DNA of 64,000 nucleotides from Anoplolepis gracilipes. Its lineage: Eukaryota > Arthropoda > Insecta > Hymenoptera > Formicidae. Below are positions 1 through 9,970 of the stretch, one piece after another (positions within the stretch are counted from its first letter, which is position 1; each line of letters starts with the position of its first letter). The translations under genes and the position numbers were made by a program. The stretch covers positions 908,001 to 972,000 of the forward strand of contig NW_027328669.1 in the NCBI RefSeq assembly GCF_047496725.1, read 5' to 3'. Under the pieces are notes generated by a model. The model was given only the letters and a program-made list of their open reading frames with translations. It did no database searches and was not told where the DNA came from.

Positions 1-1529
1 TTAACATAAATATTTTGGTTAAACATTTGGTGACCCTGCATTTTTATGGGCACTATAGAAAGTATGAAATTTTACGAATATATAGTGCATTTAACAATCA
101 ATATCTTAAAATATTTAGTAAACAAATTGTTACGTTGAAATGTGAAAAGCATGCATCTTCTATAAAATTACGTATAAATAATCAAATTTTCAAAGTCATA
201 ATTCTTCTCTATAAGTTCTTGACTTAATATTTATCTGCCGTAATGATATGTATTTCAACTTCATTGTACAGAAAAATCAGTTCATTTTCAAGTTTATAAA
301 AGGAATACTTTAAGAAAAACAAAATTATCTGTTTTCTTAGCATAAATTAATTCTTCTTATTATTTTGTGTATTTTGTGTATAAATCTATTAAGATAAGAA
401 TATCAAAAGTGAATGTTTTATAAAAATATATTTTGCATTTTTACGTAAAATAATTATAATGATACATAATAAAACAATTTATAAGAATGGATGTAAACTG
501 TATGCGTCATAGACTTAATGCATAAATTGTAAATTGTAAAGATGTGTAAGAATATTAATTTACATTAATATTCTTTACAACTTAGTTTACACCAAATTTT
601 TTCTTGATTGAAGCTGAAATATATAATGACAAATATTTATCTTTTATTTTAATAATTGTAAAAAATAGATGTAAATAAAAGAGTTTTGTTAAGGTGTTTT
701 AGTTCTTTTTAAAATTTTTTTAAAAAAAGTTGTACGCAAAGAATATTAATATTCTGAAATTAATATTATGCACTTTATAATTTACAGTGTTAAGAGCAGT
801 TTTAATGACAATTGGAAAAATGACACAAACCTTTAGTAAGAACAATATAATTAAAGTAATTGAGAATTAAAAGAAAGTATATTAAAATTAATTGTTAAAG
901 TGAAAACCGTGAAGGCGCGCGCATAGCGCGCGCTGCGTGCTAGTCCTAATATGTATTTGCTGTGATAGGATAAAGTTAGAGGGGCTCTTGAACAGAGGGT
1001 CGGGAAAACTGTTCTCGTCGCTCATTAACTACCACGAATTTCAGCCTAAATTATAGCTCTTTTTTGCTATTGCGACTGCGCCGGCAGTTGCTATTATCTA
1101 GAAGAGAAGAAAAAAAGGATTTTCTTTGCAAAGCAAGGTAAGATAATTTTTTTAAATATTATTTTTGTTAAAGATGCGATATACTTTCCAACGTGCCACG
1201 CACTTCTACAAGTTCTCATTCAACGATTTATATCCATGAGGATAAAACAAAAGTAGTTGGGCAACAACAAATAAAGAGAAAAGTAAAATGCAGTCAGTCT
1301 TTTCCAGCAAAAGTATGGGATCACGATACCTTTCAGAAAATTTTATCATTTCCGGAAAACATAAGAAATAATAGTCAAACTATTATAATGTGAATAAGTA
1401 AGTAAGAAAGAGGCAATAGGAGCGAGGAGATGTGAATCAAAATTATAAGTTTTTTATATAGGTGATGTGTCGCAGGTATATTGACATTAAGTACATTAGT
1501 AACATTCTATAAAAAGACGGCAATTATAA
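1..1529. other. AT-rich region with no assigned gene
   Basis: Mostly AT-rich DNA. The stretch at about 905-935 holds a GC palindrome (GGCGCGCGCATAGCGCGCG). It is followed by a less AT-rich segment ending in a splice-donor-like AAGGTAAG near 1135, and a 66-codon plus-strand ORF at 1193-1393. The ORF has no recognised domain and may be a fragment of a transposon or host exon. I cannot assign it. Confidence 0.3.
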
Positions 1530-1580
1530 TAAAAATCTGAACGTTTCGATTCATGTTTTGAATCCTCTTCAGCATAATAA
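1530..1580 (-). ncRNA. Hammerhead-ribozyme-like motif of a Penelope-like element
   Basis: On the minus strand CTGAAGA (1572-1566) is followed by a hairpin whose arms GATTC and GAATC pair perfectly around a short loop, then GAAAC (1547-1543). This matches the hammerhead core layout CUGANGA, stem II, GAAA. Penelope-like retroelements are known to carry minimal hammerheads in their terminal repeats. This one lies downstream, on the same strand, of the GIY-YIG fragment at 2124-2485, where the 3' terminal repeat would be expected. Cleavage activity is not demonstrated. Confidence 0.5.
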
Positions 1581-2123
1581 ATAAAATAAATAAGTGAATT
1601 ATAAATAGATAAAAACGAAATTAATGAGAAAACATCGCATAATAAAGGCGTAAGCAATATGTGAACTAAAAATCGTGATCGTATTCGCATGATTAAATGG
1701 ATCAATGCCTTAGAACCGCTGTACATATTTGTCACATGTTAGTTGTATAAATTACATATATATAAAACGATCCAACTTGTTCGGCTCTTTTATTGTACGG
1801 CTTGCATAATAATCCCGCGAGGCAATTCTCCGAGGTTTCCAGACCGAGGGAGGTATGCAGTTAGATTGAGGGGTTAAGTCTGTATTAATAAAATGAGTAT
1901 AATAAATACCTGTTCGTAATAAAGTTATTTACCGCTAGTTTGTGTATAATGGTGGTGACTCAGAAAAAGCTTACAGGATATGCATTCCGTTTGTGTGTTG
2001 TTGAATCTATGGTATATATATCGCGCAACTGATGTTTAACGTGTGGTTATGCCGATGGTACAGATGGTAATGAGCTCAAGGGCGAAAAATACATTTAAAA
2101 TGGAAAGAGTTAGACAGGTGACA
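1581..2123. other. Non-coding stretch between hammerhead-like motif and GIY-YIG fragment
   Basis: No gene seen. Around 1760 there is a TATA-like TATATAAAACG followed by GC-richer sequence, and near 1950 TGGTGGTGACTCAG, which could be the edge of an old retroelement terminal repeat. Most of it is probably the 3' part of the minus-strand Penelope-like element. Confidence 0.3.
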
Positions 2124-2485
2124 TTAGATCTTAGACAGTTTGTTTATTATATCATCGTAAATAGCTGGCAAACATTCTATATCTGTTTGTAGATTTATGC
2201 TGTTTATTTGTCGTTTGATGTATAACATTTCAGATATCAGTCTTTTTTTTGTGTAATAGGGCTCATTGTCTAGTATTTGTGCATTGTCCCAGTCAAAGTC
2301 ATGATTGTATGTTAGGCGGTGGTCAGTGATCACTGATTTGTTGTTATTGGGCTTCATTATGTTGGTCTTATGTTCTTTTATCCTAGTATTCAGCTTTCTG
2401 TCCGTTTGACCAACATAAGAAGCGTCGCAATTTAGACAATTAATTTTGTATACCACGATACCATTTTGTATACCACGACCAATAA
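2124..2485 (-). pseudogene. Penelope-like element, C-terminal GIY-YIG endonuclease fragment
   Basis: This is the C-terminal endonuclease region of a Penelope-like retrotransposon, which nicks target DNA for reverse transcription. Visible motifs are VVYKINCLNC (with CxxC) and SYVGQTDRKL, followed by RIKEH, the GIY-YIG layout with the CxxC insert typical of Penelope. The reverse transcriptase is absent. The open frame runs to 2540 only because the terminal repeat of Polinton A, starting at 2486, supplies an ATG and 18 codons. A tandem duplication of TACCATTTTGTATACCACGA lies beside the junction (about 2445-2480). The last residues and stop at 2124 look natural. Confidence 0.8.
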
Positions 2486-3155
2486 AGTAGGTGTTTATCT
2501 TTGCGGTTGATTTTATAGTCGGGGGTATTTTAGAAGTCATAAAACTGTTTTTTTTCTAATTTTATGATCATTTTATGGTCATTATATCATTAGGATTTTA
2601 AGCGCCAACGTTCGGCAGCTTTGCACCCTCACGGAAAATCTCCCATAAAACTGGAGCGAAACATCTTCCATAATTTTTAGGGAAAGAACTGCAACTGCAA
2701 GGTGTTTATCGTTGTGGTTGATTTATAGCCGGGGGACATTTTAGAAACGATAAAACTGTTTTTTTCTTTTTTTCTAATTTTTATGATCATTTTATGACCA
2801 TTAGAATATTATGGAAAAAGAGATTTTAAGCGCCGGCGTCCGGCAGCTTTGTACCCTCGCAGAAAATCTCCCATAAAACTGGAGCGAAACATTTTCCATA
2901 ATTTTTAAGGAAAGAACTGCAACTGCAAGGTGTTTATCTTTGTGGTTGATTTATAGCCGGGGGACATTTTAGAAGCCATAAAACTGTTTTTTCCTTTTTT
3001 CTAATTTTTATGATCATTTTATGACCATTAGAATATTATGGAAAGAGATTTTAAGCGCCGGCGTTCGGCAGCTTTGCACCCTCGCGGAAAATCTCCCATA
3101 AAACTAGAGCGAAACATCTTCCATAATTTTTAAGGAAAGAATGCAACGCACCAGC
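2486..3155 (+). repeat. Left terminal inverted repeat of Polinton A (three subunits)
   Basis: Three direct copies of a roughly 215-240 bp unit start near 2486, 2699 and 2930. Each contains TTGATTTATAGCCGGGGGAC (the first copy reads TTTTATAGTCGGGGG), an AT-rich poly-T segment, a TTCGGCAGCTTTG-type block and CTCCCATAAAACTGGAGCGA. The same unit recurs inverted about twice at the right end. The first gene starts about 90 bp inside the array. Confidence 0.85.
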
Positions 3156-3244
3156 GCCAACATTCGGCTGCTCGAATTTGAGAATCTGTCTCCGCGTTAA
3201 AACGTATTCAACAGTCGTCGAGTGTCTTTCGATTTAGTGCTAAA

Positions 3245-3676
3245 ATGAATATAGAAGATGTGATTGTCATCGAAGACAATGAAGACAATGAAGATGTGGT
3301 TATCATCGACGACAGCGATGAAGAAGTGGAAATAGTGAATGACTCTGATTATGAGAGTGATCCGGAAGACTATTTGAATGAACAAGTAGTGCCGTTAGTG
3401 CGTGAAGATTTACGAATTATAACTGAACGGCAGGAAATGTGTAACATCATATTTTATTACGAAGTAAAAAAGTATGACAACGACGAGAAAAATAGTGAAA
3501 AATTTTGTTCGGGATGTTTCATCGAAGTTCAAGACTCATATACACAAGGTAAAATTGTGTATAAACATGAAACTGGACAATATATTTATCACGGTTGGAA
3601 CTCGTGTAATAATTGTGGACACTCACTGTGCCAAGTAATAGCATGTAGTGTGTGCCGTTTTTGTGCGCAGCAATAA
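3245..3676 (+). CDS. Acidic Cys-rich accessory protein of Polinton A (left end)
   Basis: 143 codons, intact, beginning 90 bp inside the left terminal repeat. Residues 1-60 are strongly acidic (runs of D/E with V/I). The rest contains a FYYE segment and Cys pairs: CSGC, CNNCGHSLC and CSVCRFC at the end, suggesting a zinc-binding fold. It shares layout (acidic N-terminus, C..I.FYY, CxxC, C-terminal CxxC) with 18817-19191 at the other end of A and with 38895-39280 in element B, so I infer one gene family. Function unknown. A regulatory or host-interaction role is speculation. The upstream AGTCGTCGAGTG resembles sequence just before the gene at 5100. Confidence 0.7.
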   Translation: MNIEDVIVIEDNEDNEDVVIIDDSDEEVEIVNDSDYESDPEDYLNEQVVPLVREDLRIITERQEMCNIIFYYEVKKYDNDEKNSEKFCSGCFIEVQDSYTQGKIVYKHETGQYIYHGWNSCNNCGHSLCQVIACSVCRFCAQQ

Positions 3677-3715
3677 ACTTTTGTAGACATTTGCTAGGAC
3701 TAAGTGCTGTGAAAA

Positions 3716-4012
3716 ATGGTGACCGAAAAACTATTGAATGCGGTGGTGGAGTTTCAACGAAATCGCGAACTTGACATAAAAAATTCCTCAACAGTGATCT
3801 TTAAACTACAAAGTTATATATGGACGAATGAAAACAACAGACTAAGGGGAAAGCCTTGCGAGAATTGCTGTTTACCAGGCGAAAATCGGCAAGCATGTCC
3901 TGAGCAGTTACAAGAAATCCATCGGGAAATCCGTCAACATATCGATAACATGTTGTATTTACAACATGTCATCGACAATAATCCAGATTCTAATACTGAT
4001 TCTGATCAGTAA
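3716..4012 (+). CDS. Small unrecognised accessory protein of Polinton A
   Basis: 98 codons, 39 bp downstream of the Cys-rich gene and on the same strand, intact. A basic and polar middle contains CENCCLPGENRQAC, and the C-terminus is acidic and Asn/Ser-rich. The Q/E/I-rich C-terminal half looks helical. No family recognised. Two bases after the stop a strong splice donor (GTAAGTAA at 4015) precedes a poly-pyrimidine tract and TTATGCAG at 4095-4102, so the transcript may be spliced in its 3' untranslated region, or alternatively into a second coding exon. Confidence 0.55.
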   Translation: MVTEKLLNAVVEFQRNRELDIKNSSTVIFKLQSYIWTNENNRLRGKPCENCCLPGENRQACPEQLQEIHREIRQHIDNMLYLQHVIDNNPDSNTDSDQ

Positions 4013-4480
4013 TTGTAAGTAATTCTTGATGTGTAAGATTCTTTTTCAAATTATGAAAATATTAATAAATTTTTTTTTTTTTTTTTTTTTCTGTTATGCA
4101 GGAGCCCTACCTGGACGCCACCACCACCGCCCGGTCATCCCCTCCAGCGCCTCGCAGCAGCAGTCGCCGTCGTGCCATACCCCTCGACCATCGGCGTGCA
4201 ATCTTTTATATATTTTTTTATATCTTTTTCTTTTTATTTTTAAATTCACACACAGATTTTTGTAAATAAACACACTTTTTTAAATAAAAAAAAAAAATTA
4301 TGTTAAACACATATAATTGCTTGCTTGCGCTTCCTTCATCTATCCCATCCTTCTTCATTCATATACTAGATATAATTAGATATAATAACTTAATATTTAA
4401 TATAAAAAAAATATAAAAAGAAAAAAAAGAAAAAAATAATAAAAAGAAAAAAAGAAAAAAATTATAAAAAGAAAAAAAGA
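4013..4480 (+). other. Intron, 3' exon and poly(A) region of the preceding gene
   Basis: Donor GTAAGTAA at 4015, a long T tract and acceptor TTATGCAG ending at 4102 delimit an apparent 88-bp intron. A GC-rich exon (4103 to about 4200) follows, then an AT-rich tail with AATAAA at 4265-4270. The tail (about 4230-4410) is repeated, diverged, at about 5690-5860 behind the spliced gene at 5100. A related version occurs in element B around 41650-41780, including CTATCCCATCCTTCTTC. Confidence 0.5.
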
Positions 4481-4830
4481 AAAAAGAAAAAAAAATTTCT
4501 GTTTGCGTTCTCGTTTTCCTTCGCCTCGCGCTCTCTCTTTCTTTCCTAGCACTTACTCTCTCGCTCTACTTCACCTCGCGCTATCTCTTTCTTTCCTAGC
4601 ACTTACTCTCTCGCTCTCCTTCGCCTCGCGCTATCTCTTTCTTTCCTAGCGTTTACTCTTTCGCTCTCCTTCGTCTCGCTCTCTCACGATCCCTAAATCT
4701 TATGTTATTTCTAATGTAGCGCTATCTCTTTCTTTCCTATCGCTCTCCTTCGCCTCGCACTATCTAATTTTTAGATGTTGGCTCTCTCTCTCTTTCACGG
4801 TCCCTTCGCTGGGGCAGGCATAAAGTTTAG
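4481..4830 (+). repeat. Pyrimidine-rich CpG-containing tandem repeats
   Basis: Imperfect tandem copies of a roughly 55-60 bp unit with TCTCGCTCTCCTTCGCCTCG and CTATCTCTTTCTTTCC. A shorter array of the same unit lies at about 5875-5995. Arrays of similar style (C/T-rich with CG steps, downstream of the same 3' region) are in both arms of element B. No coding signal on either strand. Confidence 0.7.
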
Positions 4831-4899
4831 AATAGAAATTTTTGGTTGACACTGCGACGAACAGGTCGGGCCGTTTTTAAAGGTGCAAAAACGCATGAT
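4831..4899 (+). promoter_or_regulatory. Upstream module shared by two accessory genes of Polinton A
   Basis: About 70 bp (AATAGAAATTTTTGG, then CTGCGACGAACA, then CGTTTTTA and GTGCAAAA) match, with scattered substitutions, the reverse complement of 19358-19424, which lies upstream of the Cys-rich gene at 18817-19191. Here it sits about 200 bp upstream of the gene at 5100. Conservation of non-coding DNA in front of two different genes suggests a promoter. The GTTTTTATA/GTTTTTAAA step is TATA-like. The next 20 bases (GATTGATTTATAGCCGGGGA) echo the terminal-repeat unit. Confidence 0.5.
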
Positions 4900-5099
4900 T
4901 GATTTATAGCCGGGGACTCCATAAAATTCACGTTAGCTTTTATTTTTTTTTATTAGTTGTGAAGAGTAGGCATTCGTACTAGCTCTTATGCCATGCTCAC
5001 CTCCTACCTTTTTTACCGAGACGTTACCTAGCTCTCGCTGGAACTGGCATAAAGTATCTGACTGTCGACGAGTGAGCGTATTTTGTTAAAACAAAGGAA

Positions 5100-5656
5100 A
5101 TGTCGCAAATTATTGCGTTCATGCATGCGATGTTTGAGACGGGATTCCGTCACCTACGGCTTCCGGAATGGATCGACCATCGCTGGTACCATCGCCGCCG
5201 CTTACTTCGAAGAGCGCGAAATCTGGCCCGCGCTCTATTCCAGCCGCTACTGGAGGTCCTGTTTGGAAATGTAAGTAGTTTTTATTATTATTTTTATACG
5301 CTTTTTTATTTATAATATATTTATAATATATTTATAATATATTTATATATTTTTTTATAGATTTTCGAAATAGGTGCTGATCCGATCCCTGGATATATAA
5401 GCGTAGCACACATGCAGTATGTGCGCTGCGTGTGGGCCAATCAAAGGGAGGCCGAAGAATGGCAGGATTTATGGCATGATCGCTTCCATGGCCAGGAAAT
5501 AGTGCACATAGAGAGGGACATATTTGACCTCCGCAGGCTGTTCGGAGAGAAGCCCTATTTGTAAGTATCTCTACAATATGGTCAAATTTTAAATATATTT
5601 TAAAATACTAAAAAAAATGTTCCTTTTTCTGTTTCAGAGATCCCTCCTTCCCCTGA
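5100..5656 (+). CDS. Three-exon accessory gene of Polinton A
   Basis: Exons 5100-5270, 5361-5560 and 5638-5656 are joined by two canonical introns: GTAAGTAG...TTTTATAG (90 bp) and GTAAGTAT...GTTTCAG (77 bp). The frame stays open through both junctions (phases 0 and 2) and stops at TGA 5654-5656, giving 129 codons. Exon 1 is Arg- and aromatic-rich and exon 2 is rich in Trp, Glu and Arg, with no Cys cluster. An AATAAA at 5724-5729 follows. No family recognised. I chose ATG 5100 because its frame is the one continued by the later exons. Confidence 0.65.
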
Positions 5657-6169
5657 TTTTAACTTTATTTTATTTTTATCCACACACACACACACACACA
5701 CACACACACCGATTTTTTTTGTAAATAAACACACACACTTTTTAAATAAAAAAAATTATGTTAAAACACATATAATTGCTTGCTTGCGCTTCCTTCATCT
5801 ATCCCATCCTTCTTCCTTCATATATTAGATATAATTAGATATAATAACTTAATATTTAATATAAAAAATTCTGTTTGCGTTCTCGCTCTCCTTCGCCTCG
5901 CGCTATCTCTTTCTTTCCTAGCGTTTACTCTCTCGCTCTCCTTCGCCTCGCGCTATTTTTTTCTTTCCTAGCGCTTACTCTCTCGCGGTCCCTAGCTTCG
6001 CATTCTCCCTTCCCAGCATGACGTCATTCCCCGCAACGAGCTACGTATGAGAACTGGGACTGTTTACGGGTGGGAGGAAACACGGATGGGAAATGCGTGC
6101 GAATAAATTATAATCATGATTTAAATTTAAAAAAAAACTTTATTCTTCTCTTTTATATTTTTTTTATTA
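5657..6169 (+). repeat. CA microsatellite, duplicated 3' region and second pyrimidine array
   Basis: A (CA)n run at 5682-5709 is followed by the AATAAA-containing tail that duplicates about 4250-4410. A short pyrimidine/CpG array (5875-5995) and TGACGTCATTCCCCGC at 6020-6035 come next. The last resembles CGACGTCATCCCCCCGCG near the right end of element B. The remainder to 6169 is AT-rich between convergent genes. Confidence 0.55.
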
Positions 6170-6974
6170 TTACATATTGTGACTAAAAACCAAAGCTACC
6201 AGTTCGCAATCGACGAGTTGATGTTTATTGAAGGCGTCGCTGGCGCGTATTACATTTGACACTTCTTTATTATATAAACTTAGTATCGACTGTCTCGGTG
6301 ATTCTAACCAATTGATCAAAGGTTACATCGATGCATTGATCGAGATCAAACATACGGTGTAACGTCGGTTCAATCTTCATCATGCGTACGTTTAAAGATT
6401 CGAGACTTATAAGTTTAGTATCGTTAATCGTATGAACTCGCACTATTAGCGGTCCAACGCTTATAAAATTATAGGTATCTTTAGAGTCCTTTTGCAGTAA
6501 ATCGTGAATATTGCGACGTTGCTCGTAGAGTCCACGTTTCGAGAGATAATACCAGTTCCTTTCTTTGATGATCTCCTATGACAATTTCCACGTAACTCGG
6601 TGTACCCACGTTGATACCAATTTCAAGGAATTTGAATTCCGTGGTTGTCAATGCGTATCGTATACTTAGTATACGAATCGCACGACGCTTCAACGAAATG
6701 CTGTAGAAAAATAAAATAAAAAAATTAGTTTAAAAACAATTTGTGAAAAAATAGAAAGAAGTTAAACAAAAACTTACTTGTCACATTTGTTCTCAAACGA
6801 TGGAGTTTCATAACGATTCGGTACGTAATTATTCACGCTTCTGCTGAGGCCGCTACTGCTTCTTTCGATATAGTACATATTTCCAGATTTCAAAAGTGGA
6901 CCACTTTCACGAACGGTTAACGCAACACTGACCGTATGAAGAATCGAATATGAAGAATCAAATATACGTGACAT
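6170..6974 (-). pseudogene. Two-exon Polinton gene of unknown function, frameshifted
   Basis: Exon 1 (6974-6778, from ATG, MSRIFDSSYSILHT...) is spliced through a 77-bp GTAAGT...CTACAG intron (6777-6701) to exon 2 at 6700, keeping the frame. Exon 2 then shifts frame near 6540, and again near 6265-6250. The coding pattern continues to a stop at 6172-6170, preceded by residues LVDCELVALVF. I recall similar proteins of about 250 residues from ant Polintons, but know no function. It lies next to the RNase H-like gene in the minus-strand virion block. Confidence 0.6.
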
Positions 6975-7171
6975 CCCGTTTTTTCAAAGTAGTGGGGGGA
7001 GATTAGTGGTAAATGTGGTGGGAAATTCTAGAATACTTTAGTGCTCTGAAATTTTTAGGAGAAGGGAGAGACGATACTCGGATAAAAAGAATTCTTAAAT
7101 GACTCGTGAGGGAAGGAGGGAGGGAATGAGGAGGGGGAATAAGAAATAAAACATATTAGTGTTTAAATATT
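6975..7171. other. Intergenic, purine-rich
   Basis: G/A-rich spacer between two minus-strand Polinton genes. It holds the promoter and 5' leader of 6170-6974 and the tail of 7172-7699. No ORF of note. Confidence 0.5.
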
Positions 7172-7699
7172 TTATTTTTCCAAATCTTGCAATTCTTTCT
7201 GGCGTTGCGACCACCAGTTAAATATTTTGAATACATTTTGTAATGCGCAATTCTTAACATGTTTTTCACATCGTATAGTATTTTTAACATCTAGATTATT
7301 TAGAGATTCGATATCGTCGTAATCAACATCCAAGGTCTCAATGATTAAATTTTCTCTCGCATCGTCGCCGAGCATATTAGCAAGCCATTCTCGTTTCTGG
7401 CATCCTTTAACGTATACGATACACTGCATTTTATCATCTTCTTCTTCAACTACAGCTGTAATCAATCGTTTCGCCATGCTGTACGCAACGATTCCATCCT
7501 CCCATTGTAGTCCATGATGATTCGCCATCAACCATGAAGCTTGACACTTTTCGGATTTTGTAAGGAGATGCCATGGTATAGGACTCCGAAAAATGTAGTG
7601 TGCGAGAACAGATCCTCTTTTCAGCACCGCCACCTCCTTTGCGATGAATTTATTCGAAACGACAAATCCTTGCAGATCGACAAACGTTGGTACAGACAT
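7172..7699 (-). CDS. RNase H-like protein conserved in Polintons
   Basis: 175 codons, intact. It begins MSVPTFVDLQGFVV and contains NHHGLQWEDG at about residues 60-69 and YVKG..KREWL near 95-105. This pattern (an acidic residue in the first strand, an HHGL.W.DG block, a late VKG...WL) is one I recall from a widespread arthropod family related to Polinton and virus-derived RNase H-like/exonuclease folds. The nuclease assignment is an inference. The first-strand motif is FVDLQG, so catalytic competence is uncertain. The C-terminus is amphipathic and ends FNWWSQRQKELQDLEK. One of the few undamaged genes in the block. Confidence 0.6.
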   Translation of the reverse strand: MSVPTFVDLQGFVVSNKFIAKEVAVLKRGSVLAHYIFRSPIPWHLLTKSEKCQASWLMANHHGLQWEDGIVAYSMAKRLITAVVEEEDDKMQCIVYVKGCQKREWLANMLGDDARENLIIETLDVDYDDIESLNNLDVKNTIRCEKHVKNCALQNVFKIFNWWSQRQKELQDLEK

Positions 7700-7783
7700 G
7701 ATGAGATCTCTTTTTGTCAGTTAAGAAGAGTGACAACCATCTTGTAACACTCGGCTTTATATCCAGCTTCCCCTCTCTCTAAA

Positions 7784-9001
7784 TTATTGTCGCAAACACT
7801 TAGGTAATTTTGCACACACAACGTTGATCAACGGGTTGTACTGGATTACGCGATCGTGTATGATGAGACAGTACGCAGTCGTATTATTAGCCACATTCTC
7901 CTTACACTCAAATTCCAATCGCACATCCACGGTTGCACTCTTGACCGATTCGTTTTGTCGAGAACAATCGATGATCACAAACGGACCGTACTGTAGAAAC
8001 AGTGAGACGGTGAGACTCGGTTCGAGGTACTCGTATCCGTAATAGTTTTTGCAAAAACGCGCGTACGTGTCGTACAGAATCAACCATCTGTTTTTATCGA
8101 AATCCAGATTCATGTCGTCGTACGGATAACATTCCGAGTTCAGATAGAGTTTCACGTTTGTTAATTTACAGTCGTCGAATTTACTCGCATCCTCGGACAT
8201 AACATTCTTCCGGCCTGTCTGCAGAACAAAGATAACGTATCGTGGTTTCTCCAGCTGAGTCGCGGTCTTAATGACCCACGAATGCTTGGTTGTACGCTGC
8301 AACAGCGGAAACTCGTACAGATCCCACGAGCGAAAACCCATGCTGAGGTAGCGTCCGCTTTCCAAAGCGCGCAGCATAGACAGCTTTTTAATTTCACTCA
8401 ACAACACATGCGGCATTCGCCATTGTATCTTGAATATGTTGATCACAGCCTCCAGCGTCGAAGCTCCAAGCAGACAATTGTTGTCATTGCGCGATCGTAT
8501 TAAGATCAATTCGTGACGAGCGTTAATTACTATGCGTCTGTAATCCTCGCAAAATCCCAATAACATGTAGAGCGGTACGCAAAAATTAAAGTGTCCATCC
8601 ACAATAGTTGGCTCACTCCAGCCAGCATTTCTCATAATCACGCTTCTATCGGATGATATTGTTACATAGTTTTTGAGCATACTTGTTATTCCCACGTTTC
8701 TATTCCGATCAATCTCCACACCATCGAGTTCATATCGAATCTCGTCAAACATGAATGCAACGCAATTATTTTGCAGTACCACATTGAATCCGCCAGCTGG
8801 CTTCTTTATCTTTAATTCTCCTTCGATGTATAAGAAACTCTCGTACGGCAATGTATACAGATCCTGTTGTTATATGGGTATTCTTATCTCATCATTGTGT
8901 CCGAACGTTGTGTTGGCGAATGGGTTATAGGAGTGAGTCTCAATCTTGACGATGCGATCGTCAAAGATTGACTCATCCGCGATGTCGAGAATGTCAGTCA
9001 T
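7784..9001 (-). pseudogene. Polinton major capsid protein (double jelly-roll), one nonsense codon
   Basis: The frame opens at ATG 9001 (MTDILDIADES...) and runs to the stop at 7784, 406 codons, the expected size for a Polinton major capsid protein. A single in-frame TAA at 8872-8870 (codon 44) interrupts it. The downstream 355-codon ORF starts MPYESFLYIEG. Sequence such as LYIEGELKI, an acidic-Tyr strand and YMLLGFCEDYRR fits the insect Polinton capsid proteins I recall. It would form pseudo-hexameric capsomers. It follows the penton gene and the small ORF 9005-9178, all minus strand. Everything but the one stop is intact, so inactivation looks recent. Confidence 0.85.
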
Positions 9002-9004
9002 CGT

Positions 9005-9178
9005 TTAAATGTTTCGCACCACGAATCGCAAAGATTGTAAAAATGCAACGTTTGATGCGTTCAATTTCTTTTTTTTAGTGCCGGATGATTGGATATTAGC
9101 AAATGTCGATGTTGTTGTCGCTGGCGTCGTAAAGATTGTGTTGTTTCTCACGTCTTTCGATCCGTTCAACACGAGCAT
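9005..9178 (-). CDS. Short basic/Thr-rich protein between penton and capsid genes
   Basis: 58 codons including the stop, MLVLNGSKDVRNN... with a Thr/Ala-rich middle, a KKKK patch and a hydrophobic end. It lies in the gap between the penton stop (9185) and the capsid start (9001), with only 3 bp to the latter. I recall similar short ORFs at this place in ant Polintons. A minor virion or DNA-binding protein is possible, but no function is known to me. Confidence 0.45.
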   Translation of the reverse strand: MLVLNGSKDVRNNTIFTTPATTTSTFANIQSSGTKKKKLNASNVAFLQSLRFVVRNI

Positions 9179-9184
9179 CACACG

Positions 9185-9950
9185 CTAATTTTGCCGCCGC
9201 CGTACATGCAATCTAATGGTGATCTCTTCTCCTCGAAAATCGAGTAATCATCCTTCCTGGTCGACAATGCGTAACGTTAAATCCGTAATGCACCGCACGA
9301 TGATCGGTAGGTAAATGATGTGCGCCGGTGTTTCCGATATCTTATATCCTGGTGGTACCCTCGGTGAAAATTCGTGTATCGTATGAACGAGTTTGCCGTT
9401 GTTGTACGCACCCGCGGTCACATTACATTCGACGCGGATAATGTTCACGTTGATAATGTTAATCGGCACGTCCGACTCGTACCATTTTCGCGGCTGCAGT
9501 ATACGGTTCGAGAATCCTAGCAGCGATCCAATATTGTTAGGCTTGCTAAAATTTAATTTGTAGGCGCATTTGATCTCGCTCCTCATCGTATTGTAATTAG
9601 CGCGGAGCACTATAGGCCATTCTCCAGCCTCAAAGTTATCGTCGTCGTCAGTGTGTTTTTTATCACCATCACGAACTGTGTTGCGAACGTTTTCGTAAAA
9701 TTGTATGTTTCAAAAATTCATGTATCGCTTGCAGCTCGTTCGATCCCTCGGGAATCGTAATTTCCGCATCGTCTTTGCCAAAGTAAAATTTATTATTCGA
9801 GGAATTCACGTTCGATATCGTGTGATAACTTTCAAAATCCGCTAGACCAAGCTCGTATTCACCGTCGCTTAAATCTACGTTGGGAAAGTAGTTTGCCATG
9901 AGAACGCTGCTCTTTCCAGTCAGCGTGAATGTCATAGACATGTTGGCCAA
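9185..9950 (-). pseudogene. Polinton penton / minor capsid protein (single jelly-roll), broken
   Basis: Residues from MANMSMTFTL (start 9950) to about 9690 and from about 9640 to 9248 (LRANYNTMRSEIKC...VDQEG) together match the Polinton minor capsid (penton) protein. This single jelly-roll pentamer occupies capsid vertices. Two lesions are visible: a frameshift between 9690 and 9620, and an in-frame TGA at 9250-9248. The frame then continues to a natural-looking TAG at 9187-9185. Strand-like alternation and the conserved RILQPRKWYESD block support the call. Confidence 0.8.
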
Positions 9951-9970
9951 ACTGTTTAACGAATACTAAG

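Noticed and set aside
905..935. GC palindrome GGCGCGCGCATAGCGCGCG as a terminator or origin
   Set aside because: Isolated short palindrome with no neighbouring gene or repeat. Nothing supports a function.
4026..4265. 79-codon plus-strand ORF with a Phe run
   Set aside because: Phe run is the intron's poly-T tract. The frame ignores the donor at 4015 and acceptor at 4102.
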